Shown in pieces: positions 1 to 5,587 of a stretch of 5,587 nt of DNA. Below the pieces are notes generated by a model. That model worked only from the letters and a program-made list of their open reading frames with translations. It ran no database searches and was not told where the DNA came from. This DNA comes from an uncultured Planctomycetaceae bacterium (GTDB lineage: Bacteria; Planctomycetota; Planctomycetia; Pirellulales; Lacipirellulaceae): positions 1 through 5,587 of the forward strand of contig CALMBE010000020.1 in assembly GCA_937860165.1 (NCBI GenBank), read 5' to 3'. Each line of letters starts with the position of its first letter. Position 1 is the stretch's first letter. Made by a program: the position numbers and the translations under genes.

Positions 1-205
1 CTACTCTGCGCCGCGCGAAGGGAGAGCGTGCCGGCTTTCCTCCGCCCACGGAGGCTTGACCATGACCCGCATCGCAGTCTCGCTGGCCCTCGCGGCACTC
101 GTCGCTGGCGCCGGGCCGGCCCTCGCGCAGGCGCCGTCGGCGTTCGAGGCCGTCGGGTTGCCCTGCCACCTGATCGATGCGCCGATCGACGATCGCGGCC
201 GGATC
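1..205. other. GC-rich segment, probably foreign (chimeric contig end or insertion)
   Basis: G+C is about 70, 77 and 73 percent in the three successive 60-base blocks from position 1, and about 73 percent at 181-210. It drops to about one third at 211-240 and then settles at the mixed level of the rest of the window. The change coincides with the point where the minus-strand protease stops looking like a protease and becomes an arginine-rich, low-complexity translation. The plus strand here carries a proper gene start instead. Four copies of GATCG lie at 172-206, which could have supplied microhomology for a false join. I place the junction between about 170 and 210. An assembly chimera is the simplest reading; a real insertion or recombination cannot be excluded. 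Confidence 0.6.
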
Positions 206-1786
206 GGCGAAGAACTCGTTGATATTCGTAATCCAACTATTGTCTTCCGGCTTGTTCTGGCGGGCCGAGCGGACCAAGATGTGCTGGACATCGCGATAGG
301 TCAGATTGGGATTGGCCTCGAGCATCAGGGCAATCACCCCCGAGACGATCGGGGCCGAAGCCGAAGTGCCGTTGAAGCGTGAGGTGTAATCCGTATCTTG
401 CAGATAGTCGGCGTCGATTTCCAAACCTTGGCTAATGGCTGCCTCGTTGTAACCCAGATCGCCAGAGCGATCGGTAGTCGTAATACCGCTTCCCAGTTCA
501 TCGTCGCGAATGATCGTCTCAGGATTCGAGCCAGTAGGTGCCACCACGAGCACTGCTGCGCCACCCTCCGAAACGCCGGCTTCCGTACCATCGTGGATGA
601 CCCCCCCTACGGCGATCGTGTAGCGAGAATTGACTTGCCCACTGTTGTTACCGCTGTCTCGAATCCCAGCTTCATTTCCGGCGGCAAAGACATGGATACT
701 CCCCAGGCCACCGCGACCGAAGAACACCGAATTCCGCAAGGCGAGTGTTGCGAGGGGGCCAAAGTCGATGATCGCGCGGGGATTTTCGGCCACGCCTTGA
801 TCGTTGAGGACAGGCCCGAATCCCCAGCTATGGTTGTAGACGTCGATCACCTGGAATTGGTGCAGCAGGGCCTGCGCGACCATGAGGTCGGTGGGTGCTG
901 ATGAACCAACCGGACTCTCGTTGAACAGCCGAATCGGTGCGATCTCGGCGTTGTACGCGACGCCTGCGATGCCAATTCCATTATTGCCTACCCCCGCAGC
1001 CAGACCGGCCACGGCAGTTCCGTGATTGTCAAAGGATGCGGGTGCAACCACTCCTCCATCGACGAGGTCAAGCCCCAAATCTTCGCGCAGATTATCCATC
1101 AAGTCGGGGTGATCGAGTTGCACACCAGAATCGACAATGGCAATGATTACACCACTGCCCGTATAGCTATCCCAGGCTTTTTCAATATTGATGTCTTCGT
1201 CGACCGTGCCAAATTCAAAACCAAAATTAGGATTGCCAACTTCTTGGCCATAATTCACCAAGTGCCACTGTCGTTCCAGGAACGGGTCGTTGGTAATCGA
1301 ATAGGCTTCAATTCCAAAGGGCACAAGCGGATAGAAGTAGTCGATCGCACTTTCCCCCGAAAGTGCGACAATCAGCCCGTCGGACCCACCTGCGCCAACC
1401 GTAACCACGAAGGAGCCCGGAACGATTTCGGTAGCAGAAGTGACCGAGAAACCACCTTCGGCAGCAAACGTGCTCAGATCTGTGCCGAGGTCCGCGAAGA
1501 CCACCCACTGCGTAGCAGCCGCCAGTTGGGCTGGGCTGTATTGGGTTAGGTTGGAGGCATCGGTGAGTGAGCGGATAGCCTGCGAGTCCATCAGCAAATC
1601 GCGCATCACGACGTCGGCCAGATCGTAGTCGTAGCTCACGGGTGTGGCCGACATCATCTGGCGTGATTCGAGAGTTTCGATTTGCAGTCGCCGGTGCTTT
1701 TGGCGGCGGCTAACTCCAGCGGGGCGCCGCTTGTCTCGCGAATCCCGAAACAGAAAACCGCTGAAAAGTGATTTTGCCTGTGGCAC
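1..1786 (-). CDS. Secreted S8 (kexin/furin-like) subtilisin family serine protease, 3' end lost
   Basis: A predicted exported endopeptidase of the subtilase superfamily. Translation from the GTG at 1786 gives a basic leader (residues 1-33), an LEPR-type motif (TLESRQMMSA, 38-47), a propeptide-like region (about 50-165), NDP and QWHL at 166-175 that usually precede kexin-type catalytic domains, and then the catalytic domain (about 185-515). The catalytic residues are visible: Asp219 in IVDSGV, His255 in NHGTAVAG, oxyanion Asn371 in FAAGNE, and Ser475 in NGTSASAP, with SWG at 320-322. The frame is unbroken to the left edge with no stop. However, after about residue 523-527 (INEFFADP) the sequence turns into GC-rich arginine-laden translation, so the native part probably ends near position 205. 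Family members often continue into P-type or dockerin-like domains, and any such part is missing here. It lies divergent to the barrel gene. Substrate is unknown. Confidence 0.9.
   Translation of the reverse strand, partial: MPQAKSLFSGFLFRDSRDKRRPAGVSRRQKHRRLQIETLESRQMMSATPVSYDYDLADVVMRDLLMDSQAIRSLTDASNLTQYSPAQLAAATQWVVFADLGTDLSTFAAEGGFSVTSATEIVPGSFVVTVGAGGSDGLIVALSGESAIDYFYPLVPFGIEAYSITNDPFLERQWHLVNYGQEVGNPNFGFEFGTVDEDINIEKAWDSYTGSGVIIAIVDSGVQLDHPDLMDNLREDLGLDLVDGGVVAPASFDNHGTAVAGLAAGVGNNGIGIAGVAYNAEIAPIRLFNESPVGSSAPTDLMVAQALLHQFQVIDVYNHSWGFGPVLNDQGVAENPRAIIDFGPLATLALRNSVFFGRGGLGSIHVFAAGNEAGIRDSGNNSGQVNSRYTIAVGGVIHDGTEAGVSEGGAAVLVVAPTGSNPETIIRDDELGSGITTTDRSGDLGYNEAAISQGLEIDADYLQDTDYTSRFNGTSASAPIVSGVIALMLEANPNLTYRDVQHILVRSARQNKPEDNSWITNINEFFADPAAIVDRRIDQVAGQPDGLERRRRLREGRPGASDECREGQRDCDAGHGQASVGGGKPARSPFARRRV
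62..205 (+). CDS. N-terminal fragment of an exported protein of unknown function
   Basis: An ATG at 62 is preceded by GGAGG at 50-54 with a 7-base gap, a textbook ribosome binding site. The first ~22 residues form a Sec signal peptide: MTR, then an alanine/leucine/valine core, then a cleavage-like GPALAQA. After it come about 25 residues (APSAFEAVGLPCHLIDAP and onward) that I do not recognise. Third codon positions are almost all G or C, unlike the genes to the right. The frame stays open to a stop at 380-382, but beyond about 205 it is only the antisense of the protease gene, so the true product is cut off at the junction. The signal-peptide style suggests a GC-rich proteobacterium or similar source, which is inference. 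A 6-bp hairpin (39-44 with 49-54) covers the ribosome binding site. Function cannot be assigned. Confidence 0.45.
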
Positions 1787-1793
1787 GATGTTA

Positions 1794-1798
1794 CCCTC
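1794..1798 (-). promoter_or_regulatory. Ribosome binding site that fixes the GTG start of the protease
   Basis: On the minus strand GAGGG lies 7 bases before GTG (1786-1784). An in-frame TGA at 1804-1802 blocks any upstream start, and no ATG lies between that stop and the GTG. The GTG is therefore the first possible start, and it also places the basic leader and LEPR-type motif at the expected N-terminal position. Confidence 0.7.
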
Positions 1799-1856
1799 TT
1801 CTCAATATTGCCATGTTCCGTCTGAACACTTGCCAAGAAGGCCTTACTCGCTGATG

Positions 1857-1874
1857 GCTAGCAGACCTGCTAGC
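1857..1874. repeat. 18-base palindrome upstream of the protease, possible operator
   Basis: GCTAGCAG-AC-CTGCTAGC is a perfect inverted repeat with 8-base arms and a 2-base centre. It sits 71 bases upstream of the protease GTG start. Its position and perfect symmetry suit a binding site for a dimeric regulator, but no regulator is encoded in the window and no second copy was seen. A hairpin with so small a centre is less natural than a DNA dyad. Confidence 0.45.
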
Positions 1875-2235
1875 TCGCCCGAAAGCTATCGGGGAACTAA
1901 CCGCGCGAGAGATGGCCAACTGAACAAGTGAACAGAAAAAAAGCCCCTGACCGAATGTGTGACTGACCCCCGACTCCAGGCGTTTTGCCAGCAACGACAC
2001 AGCAGACGATTCGCATCGTCGTTAGTACCGGTTCAACTAGAAAAACGCCTTTAGCCAGCATTCATACTAGTTGTGAGCGGTAAAGTCGTCAAATTTTCTC
2101 CATTTCCACCCTCGCTGGCCTGGCCCGGCCCGAATGCGAAGGTCTGTTTCCTAAGGTCGATCATAGCTAGTAGTCGGCTGGGGCGAAAGTTCCACGCGGG
2201 TTATGGGGGGAAAATCTGGGAAAAGTTGGACGAGG

Positions 2236-2265
2236 GGTCCCGGGGACCGGCGATTCGTTGAATCG
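2236..2265. repeat. Two adjacent short dyads
   Basis: GGTCC-CGG-GGACC (2236-2248) is followed after 2 bases by CGATTC-GTT-GAATCG (2251-2265). Both are perfect 5- and 6-bp stems with 3-base centres. No T-run follows on either strand, so they do not look like intrinsic terminators. They may be chance or small protein-binding sites. Confidence 0.25.
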
Positions 2266-2296
2266 GGGGTTCTAAGTTAAAATACTGAAGATTATG

Positions 2297-2444
2297 GCCC
2301 GCGAACCACGCGAAAAAACGCGAATAAATGCGGGTGCAAGAAAACTCACAGTTTCGAGTATTGCGTCTAGAATTAAGCCAAATATCGCTTTATTGAAGTT
2401 TTTCAAGAGTCTTCGATTCGCGCTTTTTCGCGTGGTTCGCGGGC
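2297..2444. repeat. MITE-like element with 29-bp terminal inverted repeats
   Basis: The left arm 2297-2325 and right arm 2416-2444 are inverted copies matching at 28 of 29 positions; the single mismatch is A at 2318 against C at 2423. They enclose about 90 bases of more AT-rich, non-coding sequence. Each arm has the tandem-like pattern GCGAACCACGCG then an A-run then CGCGAAT, a style I associate with dispersed palindromic repeats in planctomycete and other large bacterial genomes. ATTAT occurs just outside both ends (2291-2295 and 2450-2454) but at unequal distances (1 and 5 bases), so a target-site duplication is doubtful. There is no transposase, so any movement would be non-autonomous. Transcribed, the arms would form a long stem. 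Confidence 0.7.
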
Positions 2445-2609
2445 TCTCTATTATCGGCCGAACTAGCCCCCTGACAATTTTTGCCGACTGTGACGGAAAA
2501 TCTGATTATTCCGCCTGTGACGGTCCGATATCCCTTAACAGTAGCGCCACGGCCCGCAGTCCACTGCGAGGCTGCCTCGCTGCCGACTCATCGCACACGA
2601 TTATCGCGC

Positions 2610-2626
2610 TGTGACCCCAGGTCACA
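2610..2626. promoter_or_regulatory. Operator-like dyad upstream of the barrel gene
   Basis: TGTGACC-CCA-GGTCACA is a perfect inverted repeat with 7-base arms, ending 67 bases before the ATG at 2694. The outer halves, TGTGA and TCACA, are those of CRP/FNR-family sites, but the gap is 7 rather than the usual 6 bases. It could therefore belong to another dimeric regulator. No clear -10/-35 pair next to it was found. Confidence 0.4.
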
Positions 2627-2677
2627 CCGAAACACAAACTCTGGCGGTCGGAAATCCGGCCCCAGCCGAGGGAATGT

Positions 2678-2685
2678 AGGGGGGA
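2678..2685 (+). promoter_or_regulatory. Purine-rich ribosome binding site of the barrel gene
   Basis: AGGGGGGA ends 8 bases before the ATG at 2694. It decides the start: the same frame is open back to 2481, but starting there would put about 70 residues with no signal-peptide character in front of a clear signal peptide. Confidence 0.6.
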
Positions 2686-2693
2686 TCTTTTCG

Positions 2694-4025
2694 ATGAAAA
2701 TTCGTCTTGCCGCAATTTGTCTGACCGTGGGCTTGGTTACTCTGGGAATGGGACGGCAGTCCTGCTGGTCTCAGCAACAAGGCTATTATCCTCCTGCGAT
2801 GAACATGCAGCCTGGCATGTTGCCAGCCGGGCAGGGGGGAAATATGCACTACGCCTCACAGATCCCTGCCAACATGGCCTCGCCACTAGCCGGTGGACCT
2901 GCCGCGGCAACGGGCGGGCAATTTGTCGATGCCCACGGCAACCAAATCGTCATGCCGGCGAATTATTGCCAGTCTTGTCCCCCAGGGGGCTATGAAGGTT
3001 GCTCCGCGATGGGGGGGGCCTATGGCGACCCCATGGCAGTCGACTTCAGCGGCTACACCGAAGACCAGATCGGCCCGCATTACTTCGATGTCGCGGTGGA
3101 CACGGTTTTCCTCACTCCCGATTCGCTGCTCGGAGCGGAAATACCGGCATTTACCTCCTACGGCATCGGCCTAGCAGTGGGTCAAACCATTAATCCATTT
3201 CTTGATCCGAGCGGTCAGGACGAGGACTACCAAGCGGGCTGGAGAGTCGCGATGAGATACGACTTGGGAGCCCTCTCGGTGCTCGAAGCCACTTACACGG
3301 GAATCTACGATCTCGATTTCCGTCAATCGGTAGTTTCCACGCAGGTCGGGACGATGATGCCCAACCAGTTGTTTTCTATTTTCTCGCAATACGGTTTCAA
3401 TCCGGCGGGTTTTATCAATGAATTCGATCAGGCCCAAGTCCACAATCTGGAATACGATTCTGACCTGCAAAGCACGGAAATTTCTTACCGGAGGTACTGG
3501 GTGGGGAACAATCCCCGTGTCTCGGGTACTTACCTCTTGGGAGCCCGTTACGTGCGGATGACCGAGGATTTAGTATTCTCCGCCGAGGCACTCAATGGCT
3601 CGGGATTCCTAGGTACGGACTCCGAGAACGATTTAGTCGGGTTTCAATTTGGTGGGGATGGTTGGATCGGCGTACGACAAGGACTTCGTTTCGGATGCGA
3701 GGGGAAGGCCGGCGTGTACAACAACCGCTTCAAGTTCAACTCGAATAGCAACGTGACTAGCGTAAGCTCGGTCTTGCAACCTGCTGAAGATGGCAATCAA
3801 GTTGCCTTCGTCGCGGAAGGCGGGGCATCCTTTGTTGCCGATATCTTGCCGAGTTGGTCGGTTCGTGGCGGCTACCAGGTCATGTATATCAATGAACTGG
3901 TCTTGGTTGGGAACAACTTCAGTTCCGCGCAATTCGCAAGCGTACCCGTCACACCAGCGGCACTCGCTACCGGGGGCCACGCCTTGTACCACGGCTTCCA
4001 CGCGGGACTTGAGTATGTGTGGTAG
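2694..4025 (+). CDS. Outer-membrane beta-barrel protein, BBP7-like
   Basis: A 443-residue protein predicted to insert in the outer membrane. Residues 1-25 form a signal peptide (MKIRLAAICLTVGLVTLG core). Residues 26-128 are a flexible glycine/proline/glutamine/methionine-rich linker with cysteines at 92, 95 and 103. From about 129 the sequence alternates aromatic, polar and glycine residues in strand-like blocks (YFDVAVDTVFL, EISYRRYW, YLLGARYVRM, DGWIGVRQGLRFGCEGKAG, SWSVRGGYQVMY). The end, HAGLEYVW, has the aromatic final residue with hydrophobics at -2 and -4 expected of a BAM-recognised last strand. The layout recalls the planctomycete BBP7 (formerly DUF1551) family; that assignment is recognition only. 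Cargo, if it is a pore, is unknown. It is monocistronic in appearance, divergent from the protease and followed by an independent hflX promoter. Confidence 0.8.
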   Translation: MKIRLAAICLTVGLVTLGMGRQSCWSQQQGYYPPAMNMQPGMLPAGQGGNMHYASQIPANMASPLAGGPAAATGGQFVDAHGNQIVMPANYCQSCPPGGYEGCSAMGGAYGDPMAVDFSGYTEDQIGPHYFDVAVDTVFLTPDSLLGAEIPAFTSYGIGLAVGQTINPFLDPSGQDEDYQAGWRVAMRYDLGALSVLEATYTGIYDLDFRQSVVSTQVGTMMPNQLFSIFSQYGFNPAGFINEFDQAQVHNLEYDSDLQSTEISYRRYWVGNNPRVSGTYLLGARYVRMTEDLVFSAEALNGSGFLGTDSENDLVGFQFGGDGWIGVRQGLRFGCEGKAGVYNNRFKFNSNSNVTSVSSVLQPAEDGNQVAFVAEGGASFVADILPSWSVRGGYQVMYINELVLVGNNFSSAQFASVPVTPAALATGGHALYHGFHAGLEYVW

Positions 4026-4101
4026 GGGGTGGCGAGTGGTAAGTGGGGAAATCATTCGCCTTTCTCCCTACTCCCTGCCCCCTACACCCTTCCCCCTACT
4101 C
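4022..4101. other. Purine/pyrimidine-biased spacer with inverted GTAGGGGG/CCCCCTAC
   Basis: The sequence just after the barrel stop is G-rich (4021-4050), then strongly pyrimidine-rich (4058-4102). GTAGGGGG at 4022-4029, overlapping the stop codon, is the inverse of CCCCCTAC at 4078-4085 and again at 4092-4099. An imperfect long hairpin could form and slow transcription, but no T-run follows, so a classical intrinsic terminator is not supported. Low-complexity tracts of this type may also be simple slippage products. Confidence 0.4.
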
Positions 4102-4104
4102 CGG

Positions 4105-4132
4105 TTGATTTCGCTCGTGCGCGACCTATAAT
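4105..4132 (+). promoter_or_regulatory. Sigma70-type promoter for hflX
   Basis: TTGATT (4105-4110), a 16-base spacer, then a perfect TATAAT (4127-4132). Transcription would begin near 4139-4140, giving a leader of about 87 bases before the GTG start of hflX. This is the best promoter in the window and separates hflX from the barrel gene. Confidence 0.65.
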
Positions 4133-4137
4133 AAAGT

Positions 4138-4156
4138 GGGCGAACCTGGTTCGCTC
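4138..4156 (+). promoter_or_regulatory. Dyad at the predicted hflX transcription start
   Basis: GCGAACC-T-GGTTCGC (4140-4154) is a perfect 7-base inverted repeat, extendable by a G-T wobble and one more pair to 4138-4156. It starts at or next to the predicted +1, where a bound repressor would block transcription. As RNA it could give a 5-bp stem with a 5-base loop at the very 5' end of the message. Which of these applies, if either, is inference. Confidence 0.4.
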
Positions 4157-4207
4157 GTTTCTGGTCTGTGATGCACGTGGAGGGAAGTATTTTGCCAAAC
4201 CGCACCC

Positions 4208-4213
4208 GAGGAG
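4208..4213 (+). promoter_or_regulatory. Ribosome binding site of hflX, possibly sequestered
   Basis: GAGGAG lies 13 bases before the GTG at 4227, rather far. An in-frame TAG at 4221-4223 rules out an upstream start, and no in-frame ATG exists nearby, so this pairing of site and GTG is the most reasonable. GAGCGAAC at 4211-4218, overlapping the site, is exactly complementary to GTTCGCTC at 4149-4156 in the leader. Confidence 0.5.
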
Positions 4214-4226
4214 CGAACAGTAGCCG

Positions 4227-5587
4227 GTGAGTTCCGTTGATCGTGAATCTGGTATCGAGAGCGAATCTGCTATTTTGGTCGGAGTGCATCTGGCCAGTGA
4301 TCGCCCGTCGGTAGCCACTCGCAACGGGGGTGCTTCCGCTGGCAATGGACATGGCGGGAATGGGCACACGGTAGACCCCCTGGACGAATTAGCTGGCTTG
4401 GTCGAAACGGCAGGGGCCAAAGTGGTCGGGCGGGTCACTCAGAACCGCCCCAATCCAGACCCGGCGACCTACATCGGGCAAGGCAAGGTCCAAGAGATCA
4501 AACAATTCGTCGACGCCATCGATGCCGACGTGGTCGTCTTCGACAACGAGCTTTCGCCCGCCCAAATTCGCAATCTCGAAGAAGCATTTGAAGCGAAGGT
4601 TTTAGATCGCACCGAGATTATCCTGGACATCTTTTCCTCGCGAGCCCAGACTCACGAAGCCCGGCTGGCGGTCGAACTTGCTCAGCTCGAGTATTCGTTG
4701 CCGCGGCTGAAGCGGATGTGGACCCACTTGTCGCGCATGAAAATGGGCGTCGGCATGCGTGGCCCTGGTGAAAAGCAGTTGGAAACCGACCGCCGCTTGG
4801 TCGAAAAACGAATCAACGACCTCCGCAACGACCTCAAAATCATCGAGAAACGCAAAGAACGCGCTGTTGCCGCCCGCAGTGATCGCATGACAGTTTCCCT
4901 CGTTGGATACACCAACGCGGGAAAAAGCACCTTGATGAACCGCTTGACCGACGCCAATGTGCTGGCCGAGGACAAGTTGTTCGCCACGCTCGACACCCGG
5001 ACGCGTCGGTGGCAGCTCCCCGGTTGGGGGCCAGTGTTGCTCAGCGACACGGTCGGGTTTATTCGCAATCTGCCCCATCATTTGGTCGCCAGTTTTAAGG
5101 CCACCCTCGAAGAAGCTCGGCAGGCCGATTTGCTGATTCACGTGGCCGACGCCAGCAATCCAGCGGCCATGGACCAAATCAGTTCGGTGTATGAGGTGCT
5201 CCGTGAATTGGATATCGACGAAAAAGACACGCTCTTGGTGCTCAACCAAGTGGATCGCGTTTCCGACACACTCTCGATCGAGGCCCTGCGAACACGTTAT
5301 CCTAATGCCATCCTGATGAGTGCGGTTACTGGGGAAGGGGTTTCGCGACTGGCCAACTCGGTGAGCGAGGCCCTGAGTCGGGAGTTTCTCGATCTTGAAA
5401 TTCAACTCGACGCGAGCAATGGAAAACTCCTTGCATTCCTGGCCCAGTACGGGGAAGTGCTCAGTCGAACCTACGTCGAGAATCGCACCGTTGTCCATTG
5501 CCGGATTTCGCAGAAGTATCTCGGCCGCCTGCAGGATCAGCCCGATGTGCAGATTCGCAACTACAAATCCGCAGTGATCCCCCAGAA
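4227..5587 (+). CDS. hflX: HflX, ribosome-associated GTPase (3' end cut by window)
   Basis: HflX binds the large ribosomal subunit and, in studied bacteria, splits stalled or hibernating ribosomes with GTP. The 453 residues seen include the HflX N-terminal domain (about 13-200) with YIGQGK at 82-87, a THEARLAVELAQLEY helix, and the family signature RGPGEKQLETDRR at 178-190. The GTPase domain follows: G1 GYTNAGKST 227-235, G2 Thr254 in FATLDT, G3 DTVGF 274-278, G4 NQVD 340-343, and G5 SA at 365-366. A C-terminal domain starts near 395. G4 has Gln where most family members have Lys. A glycine/histidine/asparagine-rich stretch (33-48) interrupts the N-terminal domain relative to E. coli HflX (426 residues). 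The GTG start is preceded in frame by TAG at 4221. The frame is open at the right edge and probably lacks only a short tail. Confidence 0.95.
   Translation, partial: MSSVDRESGIESESAILVGVHLASDRPSVATRNGGASAGNGHGGNGHTVDPLDELAGLVETAGAKVVGRVTQNRPNPDPATYIGQGKVQEIKQFVDAIDADVVVFDNELSPAQIRNLEEAFEAKVLDRTEIILDIFSSRAQTHEARLAVELAQLEYSLPRLKRMWTHLSRMKMGVGMRGPGEKQLETDRRLVEKRINDLRNDLKIIEKRKERAVAARSDRMTVSLVGYTNAGKSTLMNRLTDANVLAEDKLFATLDTRTRRWQLPGWGPVLLSDTVGFIRNLPHHLVASFKATLEEARQADLLIHVADASNPAAMDQISSVYEVLRELDIDEKDTLLVLNQVDRVSDTLSIEALRTRYPNAILMSAVTGEGVSRLANSVSEALSREFLDLEIQLDASNGKLLAFLAQYGEVLSRTYVENRTVVHCRISQKYLGRLQDQPDVQIRNYKSAVIPQ

Larger units (their letters stand above)
1787..2693. other. Divergent intergenic region, no convincing gene
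   Basis: This 907-base spacer separates the protease (minus) from the barrel gene (plus), so both promoters should lie in it. Open frames of 60-106 codons occur on both strands but lack a good ribosome binding site, a recognisable motif or a sensible composition. No tRNA, rRNA or protein remnant is visible. It does contain several dyads and one large inverted-repeat element, listed separately. Minor inverted pairs also occur: 9 bp at 1978-1986 with 2042-2050, and 7 bp at 2034-2040 with 2067-2073. I could not identify a promoter for either gene with confidence. Confidence 0.7.

Noticed and set aside
398..901. 167-codon plus-strand open frame
   Set aside because: Antisense to the protease catalytic domain, which shows the conserved active-site motifs.
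1022..1549. 175-codon plus-strand open frame
   Set aside because: Antisense to the protease propeptide and catalytic Asp region; no family features.
1934..1946. A-run at 1936-1942 (T-run on the minus strand) as an intrinsic terminator
   Set aside because: No GC-rich inverted repeat precedes it; nearby CTGACC copies are direct, not inverted, repeats.
2005..2020. GACGAT-TCGC-ATCGTC hairpin
   Set aside because: Isolated 6-bp stem with no positional link to a gene; likely chance.
2251..2272. tRNA T-arm-like GTTC/GAATC pattern
   Set aside because: No acceptor, D or anticodon arms at the right distances on either strand.
2481..2509. Possible promoter TTGCCG-N17-GATTAT for the barrel gene
   Set aside because: Only 4 of 6 matches in each box; pairs of this quality are expected by chance in a spacer of this length.
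2294..2614. 106-codon plus-strand open frame across the inverted-repeat element
   Set aside because: Its start lies at the edge of the repeat, the composition follows the repeat arms, and there is no ribosome binding site.
2481..2693. Upstream in-frame extension of the barrel gene (71 codons)
   Set aside because: No signal-peptide character, no ribosome binding site, crosses an operator-like dyad; the ATG at 2694 has both a purine-rich site and a signal peptide.
3633..4055. 140-codon minus-strand open frame
   Set aside because: Antisense to the strand-rich C-terminal half of the barrel and its final aromatic signal.
4602..5498. 298-codon open frame on the minus strand
   Set aside because: It is the antisense shadow of hflX, whose frame carries all GTPase motifs; no ribosome binding site or recognisable domain on the minus strand.

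Overview
The window most resembles a chromosomal fragment of a planctomycete (Planctomycetota, perhaps Pirellulales-like). Three observations support this. The secreted protease on the minus strand starts with a basic stretch followed by an LEPR-type motif (TLESRQMMSA) typical of large planctomycete surface proteins. The middle gene looks like the BBP7-type outer-membrane beta-barrels abundant in that phylum. Two of the three main genes use GTG starts and are separated by long spacers. The assignment is by recognition, not by a database search.

Layout. Positions 1-205 are abruptly GC-rich (about 73 percent G+C over 1-210, then about one third over the next 30 bases). They carry the well-formed start of an unrelated secreted-protein gene on the plus strand, so they look foreign to the rest, most simply as a chimeric contig end. 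From 1786 down to about 205 on the minus strand runs a kexin-like S8 serine protease with its complete Asp/His/Asn/Ser set; its C-terminus is lost at the GC break. Positions 1787-2693 are a 907-base divergent intergenic region with no convincing gene. It holds an 18-base palindrome, a 148-base element bounded by 29-base inverted repeats (28 of 29 matching), and a TGTGA-N7-TCACA dyad. Positions 2694-4025 encode a 443-residue outer-membrane beta-barrel protein. Then come a purine/pyrimidine-biased spacer, a strong sigma70-like promoter and a short structured leader, followed by hflX (4227 to the right edge), a ribosome-associated GTPase with all G motifs visible and only its extreme C-terminus missing.

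Nothing indicates that the genes form one pathway. The protease and the barrel are divergently transcribed cell-envelope or surface genes with separate control regions, and hflX has its own promoter. I see no defence system, CRISPR array, tRNA, rRNA or complete insertion sequence. The most useful items are the probable chimeric junction, the MITE-like repeat and the possible RNA switch in the hflX leader.
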